Shown: one piece after another, positions 16,602 to 24,426 of the stretch | Position numbering within the stretch: the first letter of the stretch is position 1 | How the letters are laid out: the number at the start of each line of letters is the position of its first letter | Assembly: GCA_015057405.1 (NCBI GenBank) | Contig: SVEK01000029.1 | Span: 1-37,241, forward strand | Reading direction: 5' to 3' | From: Lachnospiraceae bacterium | GTDB taxonomy: Bacteria > Bacillota > Clostridia > Lachnospirales > Lachnospiraceae | DNA length: 37,241 bases | Made by a program: the position numbers and the translations under genes | The notes under the pieces: model-generated | The model's database searches: none | Told to the model about the DNA's origin: nothing | What the model saw: the letters and a program-made list of their open reading frames with translations, nothing else

Positions 16602-16680
16602 GCCCCTGCTGTATTGAGTATAATACATTGTTTTTGTAAAGGATGTGATATATTCAATACAACAGGGGGCTTTATTATAT
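16602..16680 (+). terminator. Long-stem terminator overlapping the end of the opposite gene
   Basis: GCCCCTGCTGTATTGAGTATA (16602-16622) pairs with TATATTCAATACAACAGGGGGC (16649-16670), with one bulge, one mismatch and one G.T pair. The loop is about 26 bases and TTTATTATAT follows. It is oriented to stop the DUF4097 operon. Its T tail overlaps the minus-strand stop codon of the LtaS-like gene at 16675-16677. Confidence 0.65.
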
Positions 16681-18717
16681 CAGATTATTGCATACATATT
16701 CTATTGTACTGCGAAATACAGTATTTGATGAACCCATTTGGTTAACAACAACGGTATCTCCATTGGATATGTCTTCTATATCAATATGTAACATAGAGTC
16801 ATTGACAAAGTAGGTGGAGACTTCTTCGCCATTAACATATACTTTGCTCCAACGTGTAAAATTCTCGCCGTTAATTGTTGCATATCCGGCAATTGGAGAA
16901 GTTGTAATGTTTGTTATGGAAGTATCCTCAACGCCCATAATAAGAGAAGTTGCAGGATAAGGGTTTTCGCCGTTATAAGCATAGCGTTCTCCGTAGAGCA
17001 AATCATATTGCAGATTGTTTAATCCGTCAAGGTAGCTTTCGCTGCCGCAGATTCCTGAATCTATTGCATTTTGTTCGTATGAAAATATAGTTCCTTCATG
17101 TATTCCGAGATTGTTTGTTGTATTAGCTAATAGCTCATATGCAGTAAGGTCGGCATCTTTTTTCTCAAGTCCGAAATTATTCCACGTAGCATATTTCGTT
17201 TTGAATATGTTTTTTGATTTTACATCTTCATCGGCGAGATCAAAGGTCGGATAATGGTCGCCAAAGAAAACAACGATTGTTTTTTCGTCACGTTTTTCTA
17301 ATTCGCTTGTAAGGTTTTTTACAAATTTATCAACCTCATGAATCATGTTGAGATAGTATTCCCACTGATGATCTTCTTCTATGCTGTCTGAGCCGCTTGC
17401 AAGGATGGAAGGAGATTCTAAAACCTCTTCAGTAGGGTAATCACCGTGTCCCTGAACTGTGATTGTATATACGAAATCAGTACTATCGGTTGTTGAGTCC
17501 AAAGCCTTAATTGTTTCGTCAATCAGAATGTTATCTGTTGGCCAGGAACTAAGTGGAGTATATTCCTGTATGTTCATGAGTTCTTTGCTTGTAAATGTGT
17601 CAAATCCCATCATGGAAAATGCGTTGGTACGACTATAGAAATTACCTCCGTTATTATGTACGGCATGTGTTCCGTAACCAATTTTTGAAAGTACGGAAGC
17701 GATGCTTTCGCAGTCGGTTTGTTTTAAAATAGTTTTGTACGGATACTCACCTGTTCCGAAATATTGCATACTCATACCGGTGAGAATTTCAAATTCGGTG
17801 TTAGCTGTTCCGGCGCCTACAACAGGTACTGTCAGATAACCGGTTGAATATTCTTCGGTAAGCTTTCTGAAATTCGGAATCGGATCTTTTGAAATATTAA
17901 GAAAGTTTATTTCTGTCGGGTCAATAAAAGATTCAAGCAAAACAACTATTATATTAGGTTTATCTGTAGTAGCAGATGTTTCGTTTTTAGAATTGGATTT
18001 GACTGTTGCAATGGTATTTTCATCATAATTTTCAGGTTCACTCATGCCACGGTCGACTACACTTGTAGAAAAACCATATACAAAACCGTAGTTTTCATAT
18101 CCTTGTGCAATATTTGAAAAGTAAGAAGCTACAACGTTTGTGTTTTGTGCTGCCTGAGTTGTAACAGGAAGCATTAACAGACACAAACATACCATGGCTA
18201 AATTCATTAATCTTTTTTGTTCACCGGTGAATTTTGGTCCCTTAAAGAAAAGGATTGTACAACATATAATAAAGGCAACCACAACACAGACTACAATGAT
18301 TGCTTCAAATGCAGTAAAGTAGTTTGTGTTTTTCATGGCGAATAAATCAGGTATACATTTTAAATCAGTATAACCAAACGGTGTTACTCGATTAGATAGA
18401 ACACAGCCGTTGATTGTTCCTAAAAACAACCAGAAACCACTGATAATAATTCTAAGAAAAAGCCTGCGTCTGGATAAGTATACCAATGTAAGAGAGGCAA
18501 AAATAATAAATGAATTATATGTAAATGCCCATGTGTGATCCCAGACAAATGCAAGTGCTTCAATAATTGAATGTCTTGAAATAATCTCTATTGTAAAACA
18601 GAGCGCCATTGACAGGATAATATGCATTAAAACTGAATAATGATTTAATGTTTCAACTTTATTGCTAAATAAGTTGGAATTAATTCGTAACTTTGAAGGT
18701 TTATGTAATTTTATCAT
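16675..18717 (-). CDS. LtaS-like phosphoglycerol transferase (LTA synthase family) with extra C-terminal domain
   Basis: A 680-residue membrane enzyme of the alkaline-phosphatase/sulfatase fold that probably moves glycerol-phosphate or a related group onto a cell-surface polymer. Five hydrophobic segments fill residues 25-185. The extracellular catalytic domain (about 253-545) keeps the LtaS metal and nucleophile residues: Glu262 in LLESFIDP, nucleophile Thr304 in GAGTANTEFEILTG, and Asp487-His488 in VVFFGDHYP; HNNGGNFYSR and VQGHGDYP are also typical. Residues about 595-680 are an additional small beta domain (PIAGYATINGENFTRWSKVY) of IPT/TIG-like appearance, which classical LtaS lacks. ATG follows AGGAGG by 6 bases. 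The substrate cannot be read from the sequence. Confidence 0.9.
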   Translation of the reverse strand: MIKLHKPSKLRINSNLFSNKVETLNHYSVLMHIILSMALCFTIEIISRHSIIEALAFVWDHTWAFTYNSFIIFASLTLVYLSRRRLFLRIIISGFWLFLGTINGCVLSNRVTPFGYTDLKCIPDLFAMKNTNYFTAFEAIIVVCVVVAFIICCTILFFKGPKFTGEQKRLMNLAMVCLCLLMLPVTTQAAQNTNVVASYFSNIAQGYENYGFVYGFSTSVVDRGMSEPENYDENTIATVKSNSKNETSATTDKPNIIVVLLESFIDPTEINFLNISKDPIPNFRKLTEEYSTGYLTVPVVGAGTANTEFEILTGMSMQYFGTGEYPYKTILKQTDCESIASVLSKIGYGTHAVHNNGGNFYSRTNAFSMMGFDTFTSKELMNIQEYTPLSSWPTDNILIDETIKALDSTTDSTDFVYTITVQGHGDYPTEEVLESPSILASGSDSIEEDHQWEYYLNMIHEVDKFVKNLTSELEKRDEKTIVVFFGDHYPTFDLADEDVKSKNIFKTKYATWNNFGLEKKDADLTAYELLANTTNNLGIHEGTIFSYEQNAIDSGICGSESYLDGLNNLQYDLLYGERYAYNGENPYPATSLIMGVEDTSITNITTSPIAGYATINGENFTRWSKVYVNGEEVSTYFVNDSMLHIDIEDISNGDTVVVNQMGSSNTVFRSTIEYVCNNLI

Positions 18718-18946
18718 TGCAGCCTCCTTATATTATTGATAAGTGCTATATATATGAAGTAATTCATTTGACAGACAATCTAATCTGACGTAATAATACC
18801 AATATAAAATAACAGCAAAAGCCGAAATGGATATGTATTTTAACTATACATCTTAATAGAATATAACGAAATGAAAAAAAATACAATGGAAAAGATAATA
18901 AAAATTATTAATATATGTTAATATATGTGATTTATGAATGTTTTTC

Positions 18947-18975
18947 TTGTAATATATAGGGGAATAAAGTAAAAT
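18947..18975 (+). promoter_or_regulatory. Sigma-A-type promoter for sfsA
   Basis: TTGTAA (18947-18952), 17 bases, TAAAAT (18970-18975). Transcription would start at about 18982, inside the palindrome CACTGTACAGTG. Confidence 0.5.
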
Positions 18976-18979
18976 TCAT

Positions 18980-18991
18980 CACTGTACAGTG
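18980..18991. promoter_or_regulatory. Perfect 12-base palindrome at predicted sfsA transcription start
   Basis: CACTGTACAGTG is self-complementary over 12 bases and covers the predicted +1 position, as a repressor operator would. The cognate protein is unknown. Confidence 0.35.
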
Positions 18992-19023
18992 TCACTGTTA
19001 GTTTTCAAAGGAGTTAGAGTGTT

Positions 19024-19680
19024 ATGAGATACAATAAAACGGTAAAAGCCAAATTTGTGGACAGACCAAATAGATTTGTGGCAAATGTAATGATAGGAGA
19101 TGTTTTAGAAACCGTTCATGTGAAGAATACCGGGCGTTGTAAGGAACTTTTGATTCGTGGCGCTGATGTGATTTTAGAAAAATCAGATAATCCTAATCGA
19201 AAAACAAGATATGATTTGGTAACTGTTTGGAAAGCGGGCATAGGCTGGGTTAATATAGATTCTCAGGCTCCGAATAAAATAGTTGCGGAATGGTTAAGTG
19301 AAAAAGGGTACGATTACATAAAACCTGAATACCGATACGGTAATTCCAGAATCGATTTTTATATGGAAAAAGACGGTGTAAAGTATTTGATGGAAGTAAA
19401 AGGTTGTACTCTTGAGATTGACGGAGTGGGATATTTTCCGGATGCTCCGACAGTTAGGGGAGTTAAGCATCTTAAAGAACTTACTAAAGCTTCAAAAGAA
19501 GGAATTAAATCTTTCGTTACATTTGTAATTCAAATGGAAGGTATTACAGAGGTCAGGCCAAATGATAAAACTCATCCGGAATTTGGAATTGCGTTAAACG
19601 AAGCGAAAGAAGCTGGGGTTGAAGTATTGTTTTTATGTTGTAATGTAAGTGAAGATGAAGTAAATGTTTACAAAGGATAA
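19024..19680 (+). CDS. sfsA: SfsA family nuclease-like protein
   Basis: 218 residues, close to the 230-odd of Escherichia coli SfsA, a nucleic-acid-binding protein with a PD-(D/E)XK-type nuclease fold, once linked to maltose use. The N-terminal OB-like part holds FVDRPNRFVANV and HVKNTGRCKELL. The C-terminal part carries the conserved YRYGNSRIDFYM (Asp), YLMEVKGCTLE (Glu-x-Lys, the nuclease-like core) and FPDAPTVRGVKHLKEL. GGAG stands 9 bases before ATG 19024. It is monocistronic by its promoter and the 138-base gap to the next gene. The physiological role is not settled for the family. Confidence 0.93.
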   Translation: MRYNKTVKAKFVDRPNRFVANVMIGDVLETVHVKNTGRCKELLIRGADVILEKSDNPNRKTRYDLVTVWKAGIGWVNIDSQAPNKIVAEWLSEKGYDYIKPEYRYGNSRIDFYMEKDGVKYLMEVKGCTLEIDGVGYFPDAPTVRGVKHLKELTKASKEGIKSFVTFVIQMEGITEVRPNDKTHPEFGIALNEAKEAGVEVLFLCCNVSEDEVNVYKG

Positions 19681-19765
19681 AATGTGGTGTATAATTTATT
19701 AAAAAAGTATAACTAAGAAATGACGGTTAATATAATGTGGATCAATACAATTTAAAATAAGTTAT

Positions 19766-19793
19766 TTGTATTCAAGAAAGAGTATATTATAAC
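19766..19793 (+). promoter_or_regulatory. Predicted promoter of the GH5 gene
   Basis: TTGTAT (19766-19771), 16 bases, TATAAC (19788-19793), 25 bases before the GTG start. The short leader carries the AGGAGT ribosome site. Confidence 0.4.
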
Positions 19794-19818
19794 TTATAAC
19801 AATTAGGAGTGAAATAAA

Positions 19819-22503
19819 GTGAAAAAGACAATTTTTTTAATCATATTAGCATGCATATTGGGAATCGGAATAACAGCTTCTTATGATTGTGTGCAATTGA
19901 ATGCTAAAACTGTAAGTAGAAAGAACAGAGTTTTGTTGAATCATAAGTATCTTATTCTAAATAAATACGAAAAAAAGAAATTAAGAGCGTTGATACTCGG
20001 TTCTAAGTTAAGAAAAAAAGTAGTTTGGAAGACAAGTAACAGAAAAGTGGTTGAAGTTAATCCGAACGGCGTTGTTACGGCGAAACGAAAAGGAAGAGCA
20101 AAAATTACAGCTTGGGCCGGTAAAAGTAAAGCAGTTTGTTCTGTGAAGGTTTTGGGCAAGAAGTTACATTCTGATAAGGAAGTTTTTGTTACCGAGAAGC
20201 CCGGAACGGGAAAAGTAGATATTTATAAGCCAACTCCAAACGAAGGCACCCTTGCAACAAAAGCCCCTGCAGTGAATCCGACAGCGACACCAAACGAAGG
20301 CAGTCATGCAACAAAAGCCCCTGCAGTGAATCCGGCTGCGACCCCAAACGAAGGCAGTCATGCAACAAAAGCCCCTGTAGTGAATCCGACAGCGACACCA
20401 AACGAAGGCACCCTTGCAACAAAAGCCCCTGTAGAGAGTCCGACAGCGACTCCAAACGAAGGCAGTCTTGCAACAAAAGCCCCTGTAGAGAGTCCGACCG
20501 CGACTCCAAACGAAGGCACCCTTGCAACAAAATCGCCTGTAGAGAGTCCGACAGCAGACCCGGTTGCTTCGTGCGATGGTGAGTGGGGAGTGATGTACGG
20601 AAAATTCAAAACTTATACGGTTGATGGTGAATACGTGACGGGTCTGTGCAGAATAGACGGAAAATTATACTATTTCAAGGGCAACGGCTGTCTTTTGGTT
20701 AAGCGTACTGACGGAACCGATATAAGTAATATAGAAGGAACAGACTATTATCATTTTGACGACGATTCAATTGAGTTGTTATCAGAACATACCGGTATAG
20801 TAAAAATATATGCCCATAAATGGTTATTTGTGAATGGAGTTAAAACTTCCGGATGGTATAAAGACAATGGAGACATTTATTATGCAAACGATAAGGGAAG
20901 AATAGTAACCGGAGAACAAAAAATACAGGATATCATGTGTTACTTTGATTCGGAAGGTAAGTTTATTTCGTCAGATGAAGAAGTTGATATGTCCAATAAA
21001 AAACCAACAATACATTTATCCGTGCCGGAGTATTCTGCTACGAAATGTAACATAACTGCCGATGAGTGGAATGATAAAACAACTTACGGATGGAATCTTG
21101 GCAATGCGTTATCTTCCGTATACGGTGAATGGGATAAAACAACGGATGAATATATCAATCAGGAAGAAATGTGGGGACAGCCAAAGACCTGCCTTGAGTT
21201 GATTGAGTACGTTAAATCGCAGGGATTTAATTCAATAAGGATACCTGTTACATTTTTTAGAAACACATACATGGATGCAAATGGAAAGTATCATGTTAAT
21301 GAGCAATGGTTGGGCAGAGTGGCAGAAGTTGTTGAGATGTGTCTCAGAAATGATATGACAGTATATATTGTTCCTATGTGCGATTCATTAAACGGAAGTT
21401 ACAAGGATGCTCCGATTGTGCTGGGGCAGGACGACGAAGCAATGGAAAATGTGTATAATTATTGCCGTTGCATTTGGGAAGAGATAGCTGAAAGATTTAA
21501 GGGATTTGACGGAAGACTTGCTTTTGAAAGTTATAATGAAGTCTGGATTAAAGGTTATGGTAAAACAGTTTATACTAAAACCGGACATGAACAGATGAAT
21601 AAACTCAATCAGATATTTGTCGATGCGGTAAGAAGCACCGGCGGTGCTAATTCAGACAGAGTATTGATTCTTGCAAGCTACGGACATGAATATGATTATG
21701 GAGCGTTGAATGATTTTGTGTTGCCGAATGACAGCGCAAAGGACAGACTTATTGTTTCCGTTCATGAGTATGCAGATGCCTTTGACTGGCAGTTAGAAAG
21801 TATAATGCGTCAGTTATCAGATTTTGAAGAACGGATAGGTGTTCCTGTTATGGTAAATGAATGGGGATACTCGGATTATGCAACACGGTATAATTACGAA
21901 CTTCAAAAAGCCGCATATGCAAACTATTCGTATTATTCTAATAAATACGGTATAAAATCGTACGTTTGGGATAATGGTGGTTTAAATAATTTTGGTATTA
22001 TTAACCGTAACAATTATAATCATAGTGACGGTGAATTGTTATATGCAATAACACATCCGAAAGAGCACAGAGCTAAAGAAATGGTTGTGATTCGCGATGT
22101 AAATGATCCGAACATGAATCTGGAGCACCGTCTCTCTAAGGATCCTTATATCAGTGGTATTGAGTATCATCCTTGGTGGGGGTTCCTGAGTGTCGGAGCT
22201 AAAGAGCACGGTTATGTGATTCCGAAAGGAACAAAACAGTTCCAGGCCAGCATTTTAAAGCATACTACAGATTTAAAAGCAATAAGGTTTGAAACATATT
22301 CGTGTAGATTTTATGATGAAAATGATAATTACGTAGGCGGTGCAAGCTGGAAAAATAACGGAATACTTGTCAACGTCCCTTCAGAAGCAAAATATGTAAG
22401 AGTATTATGTTATAATCAGTTTGAGGAGTGTAAACCTGAGCAGATTGCAAAATGGTTTGAAGATGGAGAATTGGCATTTTATATGGCTTTTTATGATATT
22501 TGA
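19819..22503 (+). CDS. Modular secreted GH5 glycoside hydrolase (cellulase-type)
   Basis: An 894-residue exported protein that starts at GTG 19819, 8 bases after AGGAGT. Order: signal peptide (1-29); bacterial Ig-like Big_2 domain (about 37-112; VVWKTSNRKVVEVNPNGVV); Thr/Pro-rich linker of six 18-residue units (about 138-246); cell-wall/choline-binding-like repeats (about 255-385; IDGKLYYFKGNG, KTSGWYKDNGDIYYANDKG); GH5 barrel (about 412-745); and an unassigned C-terminal beta domain (about 755-894). Barrel landmarks are GWNLGNAL, NSIRIPVTF (Arg474), the acid/base Glu574 in SYNEVW, His649 and Tyr651 in SVHEYADAF, the nucleophile Glu681 in MVNEWGYSD, and Trp717. The His pair common after the third strand is replaced (VPMCDSLNG, about 518-525), so the substrate or activity may differ from ordinary endoglucanases. 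Confidence 0.9.
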   Translation: MKKTIFLIILACILGIGITASYDCVQLNAKTVSRKNRVLLNHKYLILNKYEKKKLRALILGSKLRKKVVWKTSNRKVVEVNPNGVVTAKRKGRAKITAWAGKSKAVCSVKVLGKKLHSDKEVFVTEKPGTGKVDIYKPTPNEGTLATKAPAVNPTATPNEGSHATKAPAVNPAATPNEGSHATKAPVVNPTATPNEGTLATKAPVESPTATPNEGSLATKAPVESPTATPNEGTLATKSPVESPTADPVASCDGEWGVMYGKFKTYTVDGEYVTGLCRIDGKLYYFKGNGCLLVKRTDGTDISNIEGTDYYHFDDDSIELLSEHTGIVKIYAHKWLFVNGVKTSGWYKDNGDIYYANDKGRIVTGEQKIQDIMCYFDSEGKFISSDEEVDMSNKKPTIHLSVPEYSATKCNITADEWNDKTTYGWNLGNALSSVYGEWDKTTDEYINQEEMWGQPKTCLELIEYVKSQGFNSIRIPVTFFRNTYMDANGKYHVNEQWLGRVAEVVEMCLRNDMTVYIVPMCDSLNGSYKDAPIVLGQDDEAMENVYNYCRCIWEEIAERFKGFDGRLAFESYNEVWIKGYGKTVYTKTGHEQMNKLNQIFVDAVRSTGGANSDRVLILASYGHEYDYGALNDFVLPNDSAKDRLIVSVHEYADAFDWQLESIMRQLSDFEERIGVPVMVNEWGYSDYATRYNYELQKAAYANYSYYSNKYGIKSYVWDNGGLNNFGIINRNNYNHSDGELLYAITHPKEHRAKEMVVIRDVNDPNMNLEHRLSKDPYISGIEYHPWWGFLSVGAKEHGYVIPKGTKQFQASILKHTTDLKAIRFETYSCRFYDENDNYVGGASWKNNGILVNVPSEAKYVRVLCYNQFEECKPEQIAKWFEDGELAFYMAFYDI
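20239..20562 (+). repeat. 54-base coding minisatellite in the GH5 linker (six units)
   Basis: Six tandem units of 54 bases encode TPNEG(T/S)(L/H)ATKAP followed by AVNP/VVNP/VESP and TA. Units differ by a few bases, in a pattern showing exchange between units. The product is an unstructured linker between the Ig-like and carbohydrate/wall-binding parts. Unit number is likely to vary between strains. Confidence 0.9.
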
Positions 22504-22552
22504 ACGTAATGCTTTTTTAATTAAGTTTAATAATGATATTCTAATGTTTTTA

Positions 22553-22580
22553 TTGAATATATTTAGCGTTATGATATACT
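22553..22580 (+). promoter_or_regulatory. Predicted promoter of the FliD-like gene
   Basis: TTGAAT (22553-22558), 16 bases, TATACT (22575-22580), a good sigma-A match 58 bases before the ATG. It is not a sigma-28 flagellar promoter. Confidence 0.5.
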
Positions 22581-22638
22581 AAAATTGTAAAGGTGTCTTT
22601 GAAATGAGTATTCGATGTGTATACAAGGAGGTGTGAAT

Positions 22639-23385
22639 ATGTCATTTTACGGAATTGGTAGTGGTTCTGATTCACTTTTTACACAGTTTTTCGGTAATAC
22701 GAATCAGACAACAAATAACAGTATGTTTTCTGTGTCATTAAGTGATTGGTCAATGATTAAGGGCGGAACATATAAGAAACTTATGAATGCCTATTATAAT
22801 GCAGATACTTCCAATACAGTAAGCTCTGCAGGTGACAAGAATAGCGCCGGTTCAATTTCAAAGGATGTGGGAGTGGCCGGTAATGATGCAGGTGTTCTTG
22901 TGAAAGCTATTGACAAGTTATCAGCAAAAGTTAAAGAGATAGCTTCTCAGAACGAATCTTCAGATGAGAGTAGTAAGAGCAGATTAATGGATGAATTGTA
23001 TAAGGCTGTATCAGAGTATGTTGATGCTTACAACAATATGCTTGAGTCGGTGCCAAAAGTTGATAATAATTCAATGCTGAGAAATGAACTCTTAATTACC
23101 CGTTCAACAACTGCTAACAGCAAGTTGCTTGATAAGATTGGTGTTGAGATTGGAAGTGACAATTCTCTTAGTGTTGATGAAAAGACATTCAAACAGGCAA
23201 ATATGAGTGATATAAGCACATTGTTTGGCATACGGGGAAGTTATATTTCCGGTGTTAGTACTAAAGCTTTGATGATTGGAAATTCGGCATCAGCCATGAT
23301 TGCAACATCGTCAAAAGCATATACATACACGAATAAGGGAACATATTCTAACCTGATACAAGGTAAGTTTGATTCTTATAATTAA
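22639..23385 (+). CDS. FliD C-terminus-like protein, orphan
   Basis: A 248-residue protein of uncertain role. ATG 22639 follows AAGGAGGTG; an earlier in-frame ATG at 22615 precedes that ribosome site and is unlikely. There is no signal peptide. The N-terminal third is Ser/Asn-rich. The middle (about 75-130) looks alpha-helical (LVKAIDKLSAKVKEIA, LYKAVSEYVDAYNNML). The C-terminal part resembles the end of flagellar hook-associated protein 2 (FliD): LLDKIGVEIGSDNSLSVDEKTFKQA and DISTLFG, then a helix rich in Ala/Ser. FliD is normally much longer and sits in a flagellar operon, but no flagellar gene is near. It could be a FliD-derived cap, or a secreted protein using the flagellar export route. 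The similarity is by pattern only. Confidence 0.6.
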   Translation: MSFYGIGSGSDSLFTQFFGNTNQTTNNSMFSVSLSDWSMIKGGTYKKLMNAYYNADTSNTVSSAGDKNSAGSISKDVGVAGNDAGVLVKAIDKLSAKVKEIASQNESSDESSKSRLMDELYKAVSEYVDAYNNMLESVPKVDNNSMLRNELLITRSTTANSKLLDKIGVEIGSDNSLSVDEKTFKQANMSDISTLFGIRGSYISGVSTKALMIGNSASAMIATSSKAYTYTNKGTYSNLIQGKFDSYN

Positions 23386-23429
23386 TAAGTGACGTAATAT
23401 GAGTAAGATTTGTAATAAGTAGAATTAAG

Positions 23430-23458
23430 TTGTGCATTTTTATTTCATATAGTATAAT
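23430..23458 (+). promoter_or_regulatory. Strong promoter for rsmE
   Basis: TTGTGC (23430-23435), 17 bases, TATAAT (23453-23458). The roughly 94-base leader contains GGGCGCA (23463-23469), which can pair with TGTGCCC (23503-23509). Confidence 0.6.
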
Positions 23459-23558
23459 CAACGGGCGCATGCATCCGGATATTATTATATATTTGGGTTG
23501 TCTGTGCCCTTTGAAATGTTAGCAACTATGGATTTCAGGGAGCAAGGGGATGTGAACA

Positions 23559-24299
23559 ATGTACAGATTTTATGTTGATTCGGATTATATATATGATAAT
23601 ACAATCAGGATAAGCGGTTCAGACTATAATCATATTTCGAATGTGTTGCGAATGACAGTTGGTGACAGAATTATTGTCAACAATAAAGAAGGGGTAGATT
23701 ATTACTGTGTCATTGACGGTATTACATCCGATGAGGTTTTGGTATCTGTGGAGTATCGGAAAGATTCTGATGCTGAACTTGATAGTAGGTTGTATTTATT
23801 TCAGGCCCTTCCGAAACTTGACAAAATGGAGTTGATTATACAAAAAGCTGTTGAACTTGGTGTGCATGAAGTGATTCCGGTTATTACAAAAAGGTGTGTT
23901 GTTAAACTTGATAACGGAAGCAGGCAAAATAGAAAACTTGCACGATGGCAGTCTATAGCAGAAGCTGCTGCAAAGCAATCTGCAAGAGGTATAATTCCTG
24001 TTGTAAAGGAACCGATGTCTTATAAGGATGCGCTTAAGTATGCCGGTAATCTGGATATGAATCTCATTCCTTATGAACAGGCTAAGGGAATGGATGAAGC
24101 AAGAAGGATAATGGAAGAGGCTGTTTCCAAAGAATCAGTTGGGATTTTTATAGGGCCGGAAGGTGGCTTTGAAGAAGATGAAGTGAATGATGCTATAGCG
24201 GCAGGCTGCAAAGTGATTTCGTTAGGAAACAGAATTTTAAGAACAGAAACTGCCGGCATGACAGTGCTGTCGATTCTTATGTTTAATATTTCAAAGTAG
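23559..24299 (+). CDS. rsmE: 16S rRNA m3U1498 methyltransferase RsmE
   Basis: 246 residues, the usual size. The enzyme methylates N3 of U1498 in 16S rRNA using S-adenosylmethionine. An N-terminal PUA-like domain (about 1-70; MYRFYVDSDY, HISNVLRMTVGD) is followed by a SPOUT methyltransferase domain with the diagnostic QALPKLDKMELIIQKAVELG, SIAEAAAKQSARG, and the knot loops IFIGPEGGFEEDEV and ISLGNRILRTETAGM. An upstream strong promoter and the 127-base gap to the next gene suggest its own transcript, possibly continuing into the desulfurase and thiI. In many Firmicutes it lies next to prmA, which is not seen here. Confidence 0.95.
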   Translation: MYRFYVDSDYIYDNTIRISGSDYNHISNVLRMTVGDRIIVNNKEGVDYYCVIDGITSDEVLVSVEYRKDSDAELDSRLYLFQALPKLDKMELIIQKAVELGVHEVIPVITKRCVVKLDNGSRQNRKLARWQSIAEAAAKQSARGIIPVVKEPMSYKDALKYAGNLDMNLIPYEQAKGMDEARRIMEEAVSKESVGIFIGPEGGFEEDEVNDAIAAGCKVISLGNRILRTETAGMTVLSILMFNISK

Positions 24300-24426
24300 G
24301 ATGAGCTTCTTGAGTACGGTGCTGAAGAATTGAATGTGTTGTATGTCACCTGTGATATACATTAATGGAAGTGTTCTTGAAAAGAAAAAGTGATAATTAA
24401 TCATTAATAGATGTTGGAGATGTATT

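Larger units (their letters stand above)
18718..19023. other. 306-base divergent intergenic region
   Basis: This very A/T-rich gap lies between the LtaS-like gene (minus) and sfsA (plus). On the plus side a promoter (18947-18975) and the palindrome CACTGTACAGTG can be seen. I could not define a convincing promoter for the minus-strand gene. No RNA gene or open frame of note is present. Confidence 0.6.

Noticed and set aside
19981-20160. Lys-rich N-terminal part of the GH5 protein as a separate small basic protein
   Set aside because: It is continuous with the signal peptide and linker and matches a Big_2 Ig-like domain.
20189-20609. Minus-strand frames with regular LQGLL/ARLPSFGVAVG repeats
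   Set aside because: Antisense shadow of the 54-base minisatellite in the GH5 gene.
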